From Dactylellina haptotyla (lineage: Eukaryota; Ascomycota; Orbiliomycetes; Orbiliales; Orbiliaceae): DNA of 64,000 nucleotides. Of this stretch, positions 60,017-64,000 are shown piece by piece (position 1 is the stretch's first letter; the number at the start of each line of letters is the position of its first letter). Made by a program: the position numbers and the translations under genes. Where the stretch lies: assembly GCA_031310005.1 (NCBI GenBank), contig CM062385.1, forward strand, positions 2,976,001-3,040,000, given 5' to 3'. The notes beneath the pieces are model-generated. The model was not told where the DNA came from. It did no database searches and saw only the letters and a program-made list of their open reading frames with translations.

Positions 60017-61838
60017 TGTCGCCAGTGAATAGCTAATAGCAGGGCTAGAACAAGGTTACCAATAGAAGACGGAAAAGAGCAGTCTAGGTACGATGAGATG
60101 CGCTGAGGAGCCACTTAGAGAAACTTGCTCTCCGATGAACTCCCAATACTGGGCAGTCCACAACGTACTTATACTTTGTAATTGACAATTAATGCAGTGG
60201 AGCTAAAACATCGCGGGCACCATGAGATACCAATATCAGGGTATCCCATTACATTTTAGACATGCCAACCTTTGAAGCTAACGTTAATCGCACCAAGATT
60301 CACCTTTGCAGCTTCGGACTGCAAGTTTGTGCGCGAAACAGTTTAATTCAGACTAGGCTTATAACATCACCGGTTTACCAAGTGATTTCGAGTAGAAGGA
60401 GTGTCATAGTGCTATAGCTCTCGAGCCACAGATCGGTGAGAATGTTATTTTGAAAATCAGTATTTAAAATGCGAGGCAGGGTCCCGAAATAGAATAGATC
60501 GGGAACGTCACGCGTGCGACGGTAGCTAAATGGGTTGTTCACAGCTCAATTCGTACGTATTAAGACTCCGGGTTCCATAAGAATTATATCCTTTGCTGTC
60601 AACTAACGCTTACCGGGTTCTCAGGTATACCAAAGAGGCACTGGCGGTGCTCCATTCGAGATGTAATGCGCCTCGGTGTCTAGATAAGTGTATATTCGCT
60701 ATTGAAATCATAACGTATCGGCTTCAAATGTCTCACAGCGGATGGCGTTGCCCGCCGGACCCGCAACCGAACAGGGGCGGCCGACACTAGTGGAACGCTC
60801 AACCCTTCCGAAATATTTCCAGGTCGGGTAATTCAAAAATTAATATTCTAAAAACCCGGCTCGGGAGAAGCCAGCCTTTTCAAGATAACTAGCTTCGATA
60901 TGATTATACTATTGTTTACAGGATGGGTCGATCTTACCTTAATTGGCTCGGCTGTGAGCTTAATATCCGGCGCAAGGTTCAATACCGAGTTCGCAACCTC
61001 AGAGTCGGAAACCAGCCAACTAGTCAAGCTTAAAACGGGATTCGAACTAGAATATCAATTATTCAAGGCCGTTTCAGCTTAGATCAGCAGGCACATGGTG
61101 CACCGTTATCGTTCTGTGTCTTCTGATCTCCTGTTTTGCGCCACTATATCATGTGGCTAAGGTACCAACGTCGGCCAATAAAGCGTCAACTTCGTAACCG
61201 AGGGCGCAAAAGACAGCTGGTGACCGAGTTACCAGGTGCCGCCAACTTGAGTTCTACTTGACGCAGTATTAAAAGTTAAAATAAGTATCATCATTCTTCC
61301 ATTAAGTTATCTTGCAAAGCACCTGGCCTTGAAGTTGGCATATATGCCCTAACTGCGTGGTATTGCCAAATCTGGAGTGCGCCCTTGACCGACAAATGTC
61401 TCCAAAAGCCCCTGGTTTGCTCAAAAAATTGGAGCGCCATATTTCCAATAAATGAAAAATGAATCAAAGAATGAAATCGGAAAATGTAAATGATGAATCC
61501 ATGAAGTTGCAGCTTTTTTGTCGCCGCGTCTAATTATCAAAGTGGTACCATAGAAATAAAATAAAAAAACCAAGTATTCAAGAAAAACATACAAAGAATA
61601 GAACAGAGAACACCGTCGTAGCACCATCCAAGATAAAGTAGAAAAAAAGAAACTCCAGTATCCACTTCTCCCCGGCGTCGTCGTCTTGATGTGTATAATC
61701 CTCTACTATTCATACTCGGGCATTTCAAAATAGAAAAATGCACCAATAACCATCCATCCAAGTGCTTCACTTTAACTGCTCCCCCAGCTATCTCATCTAC
61801 ATTCTCTCCTCTCTTTCAAGATTTCTCCTTAGGAGAAT
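60017..61838. other. Intergenic spacer, 1.8 kb
   Basis: Upstream of the six-exon secreted gene and downstream of the PRA1 gene. Mixed composition with a GC-rich island at about 60.74-60.80 kb. Open frames are at most 77 codons and not protein-like. No repeat or RNA gene recognised. Confidence 0.5.
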
Positions 61839-62499
61839 TTAAACGGTTTCCTCGTTGAAAGCGTTCTCAATTGGCCTGTCCAAAAAGCTGGCGTGTCCGA
61901 GGATTGTCAGCGCACTAGCACCGACCAACCAGAAGACAGTCTCGAACGGCGCGGACATGATGGCCAACACGAATCCGACAACACCCAGAGTTCCCCAGAG
62001 CTGGCTGGTGGTGGCTCTGAAATTTCCAACCTGCAAGTCGCGGCCTTCGAGCTTTCCGATCCCGTAGACACCTCCAATGATCATGATGATGAGGAAGAGA
62101 AGTGGTAAGTTGGTGATGACGGCATAGATGGCGAGGAGCATGAAGACGAGCAGGTAATTGGAGGAGAAGTGTCCGAGGTTGAAGCCGATACGAGTCTGAG
62201 CTTCGCCCATGTTGGCGGGCCTCGACATGCGACGGAAGTCGAAGAACTCGGAGACGGGGCGGAGCGAGGAGTAACGGGCTGAGAGGGAGGTGTTCTAGAA
62301 AGTGTTTATTTATTGTGGCGTCGGTCAGCGGAAAGGGTCCGTTGTTGGGCGAAGAAAGGGGGCGAAAAACAGAAGATGACAGGCACGCAGGAGCGTGAAG
62401 AGAACACGGGTTCGAGGAGAAAGTGCTTACCTGGAATCTGGCCATGCCAGAGCTAAGGCGGTCAGTGACCAGAGTGTATGGTATTCTGAGGGAAGACAT
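61839..62499 (-). CDS. PRA1/Yip3-family prenylated-Rab acceptor protein
   Basis: Exons 62431-62499 and 61839-62294 join across a 136-nt intron to 174 residues. PRA1 proteins are small ER/Golgi membrane proteins that bind prenylated Rab GTPases and help deliver them to membranes. The conserved core is visible: SSLRPVSEFFDFRRMSRPAN, then QTRIGFNLGHFSSNYLLVFM, two hydrophobic hairpins (AIYAVITNLPLLFLIIMIIG and LWGTLGVVGFVLAIMSAPFE) and HASFLDRPIENAF near the end. The first exon (MSSLRIPYTLVTDRLSSGMA) is a basic amphipathic N-terminus. Length and order match the family. Confidence 0.93.
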
Positions 62500-63864
62500 G
62501 TTGGATAGCTTGGGTGGAGAGGTCGCGATATGCGTGTGGATGTGTGTGGTGCGAGGTGGTTGTTGTATAGGGCTTGAAGCTCAGGTCGCTTAAGAGAGGA
62601 TATGTAGCCTTATCAGGTACCGGATCAGATGCAGTCGGAGCAAGTGCGAAAAACGGGATTGCGCAGGACGTTCCAGAGGGTAAAGATCGCGAACGAGCTG
62701 ATGTAAGGCGGCAGGCGGCGGGCGAGGAGGTCGAGGACTGGCTGGTGATGGGGAGGATGATGTCGAGGGGAGAGAGAGATCGAGGACGAGCGAGCTGAGC
62801 TATTAATACGACATCGCCAATCATGTGCGTGTGTTGTTGGGCGGAAACTGAAAATGTGCATTTTGCGTTCCGTTACGTGGCCCCTGCCCGCAACACAACA
62901 ACGCACGCCGCCAAACGTAACCCGCCCACGAAACCCGCCGCAGCACAGCCCGCCTCTCCACGACAGCCCGTCTTATTCTCCCCGCCGCTCTCTGAGCTCA
63001 GACGGGCCTCAGTCGGTCCGATGGAGCAGGTGCGCGCCTGGCATTGACCATTTCGTTATCGCCGGACGCAATTTACGAGGACTGGGCATATCGCATATCG
63101 CATCTGTCACAGATAGTGGTAGTCATTGAGATCCTCCAATCTCGCTTCATTGACGTCTTCCGTGGCCTTTCAGTTTGATATAATGCTACTGCAATTGTTG
63201 CTATATTTTGATAATAGCATATGTTGGCTTCTGTTGTCCTATAGCTACCCGTTTGTGAAAAATGTGTCCCTGATCCACAGAATTGGGGAATATCATTTCC
63301 ATACTCTGCATGGTCCAATCCGGAACTTAGCGTAACCATGCAAGATATTCCCTCGCCGCATTATCAAACAAAATAATCTATCTCATATAGACCTGATCTC
63401 ACGATGTATGTTATCAGTATTCGATTGATCAAGTCTTAGTACTTGAGACAGGTCAAATCGCATTGGCGCATTTCGCCATCGAACCGTTTCGGGCTATCCC
63501 GGTTCTGGATGTAACACAGGATTACCCGCTCTTTGAAACTTGTTCTCCAAGACTACGTATGCTTCTCCAACAGAAGACCCGCTCGGGATATTACCCTGGA
63601 CTTATATAACAGATCCCTGAGGATATTCAATCAATTTCAGTTCAATATTCGCTAAATGTGTTGATTGGTGACTAAAGTGCAATGTCGTCTTCCTGCACAC
63701 ACGTAACGGAGCTCTCAGAACCCCGTATTGACTTGGAGAAGGCCATTCCCAGAATTCTTGTATACACTTCCCGTATTTCAAAGTTATATATGAAAAATGG
63801 ACGGTAAGTAACCTGAGGAAGCAGCACGACAGTTCAAAAGTTTAATACGTGCTCGCCAGATACA
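62500..63864. promoter_or_regulatory. Upstream region of the PRA1 gene and spacer to the window end
   Basis: The first 500 bases are GC-rich and purine/pyrimidine skewed, as expected for a 5' UTR and promoter. The rest is AT-rich. A possible short exon starts at 63682 (MSSSCTHVTELSEPRIDLEK) and is followed by a GTAAGT donor at 63813, but no acceptor joins it in frame to the open stretch at the end. Confidence 0.4.
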
Positions 63865-64000
63865 ATGGTCCTGCCTCGGGCTCTAAAGGATATGAGATCA
63901 GAACTCATCCAAATGCATATCAAAAAAGCTTCTATAGCGCCAACCGATTCTGAACTCGAAGGTTATAATACCCAGTTGGCGAAACTCAAAACGGATTATC
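63865..64000 (+). CDS. Possible start of a gene cut by the window end
   Basis: An open frame runs from ATG at 63865 to the last base, reading MVLPRALKDMRSELIQMHIK and continuing. The frame is helical and charged. It is too short to identify and may be part of a larger exon that opens from about 63819. Confidence 0.2.
   Translation, partial: MVLPRALKDMRSELIQMHIKKASIAPTDSELEGYNTQLAKLKTDY

Noticed and set aside
61020-61060. tRNA-like B-box (GTTCGAATCCC on the minus strand)
   Set aside because: The bases around it do not form a T-stem or a matching acceptor stem, and no A-box lies at the right distance.
63682-63812. Possible first exon with a GTAAGT donor near the window end
   Set aside because: No acceptor of normal distance joins it in frame to the open stretch at 63865; kept only as a note on that region.

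Overview
The window is nuclear DNA of a filamentous ascomycete (Pezizomycotina). Evidence for this is the short GT-AG introns (mostly 48-130 nt, often with a CTAAC/CTAAT branch site), very short first exons, and fungal gene families: Ies1, Svp26, an Erj5-like J protein, CRY-DASH, a Zn2Cys6 regulator, GH47 mannosidase and NAD-IDH1. AT-rich spacers, secreted proteins and lineage-specific families would fit Orbiliomycetes or a related class, but the class is a guess. No transposon, viral element, CRISPR array, rRNA or convincing tRNA was recognised.

Layout. 1-4.4 kb: a 5'-partial serine beta-lactamase-like hydrolase and a secreted subtilisin-family protease with a disturbed catalytic-His exon. 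4.8-19 kb: housekeeping genes: an AT-hook/chromo-like nuclear protein, Bud23, CRY-DASH, the INO80 subunit Ies1 and eIF2-gamma. 20.5-23.7 kb: a GNAT acetyltransferase, a small helical ORF and an OTT_1508-type deaminase-like protein. 23.7-29 kb: a gene desert. 29-41 kb: mitochondrial NAD-isocitrate dehydrogenase subunit 1 (with a long open frame after its stop), Svp26, mitochondrial ribosomal uS13, class I alpha-mannosidase, a Ser/Thr-rich secreted protein and an ER J-domain protein. 40.7-42.5 kb: a Zn2Cys6 transcription factor. 43.6-60 kb: the accessory region. It holds a five-module Cys-repeat protein, four related P-loop GTPase/coiled-coil genes (one a pseudo-GTPase), a small Cys-rich secreted protein and a six-exon secreted protein of unknown function. 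61.8-62.5 kb: a PRA1-family protein. The last kilobase has only a weak candidate start of a gene running off the window.

How genes fit together. eIF2-gamma, Bud23 and uS13m serve translation; Ies1 and the AT-hook protein serve chromatin; Svp26, the alpha-mannosidase, the J protein and PRA1 serve the early secretory and glycosylation pathway. They look like conserved neighbours, not an operon-like unit. The most unusual part is 45.4-56.1 kb, where four diverged paralogues share one plan: G domain, coiled coil, a middle module with a conserved aromatic/basic patch, then more coiled coil. They keep shared non-standard motifs where G4 and G5 would be, and one member has lost the nucleotide-binding residues. 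Their function is unknown. All exon joins were worked out by eye from splice signals and reading phase.
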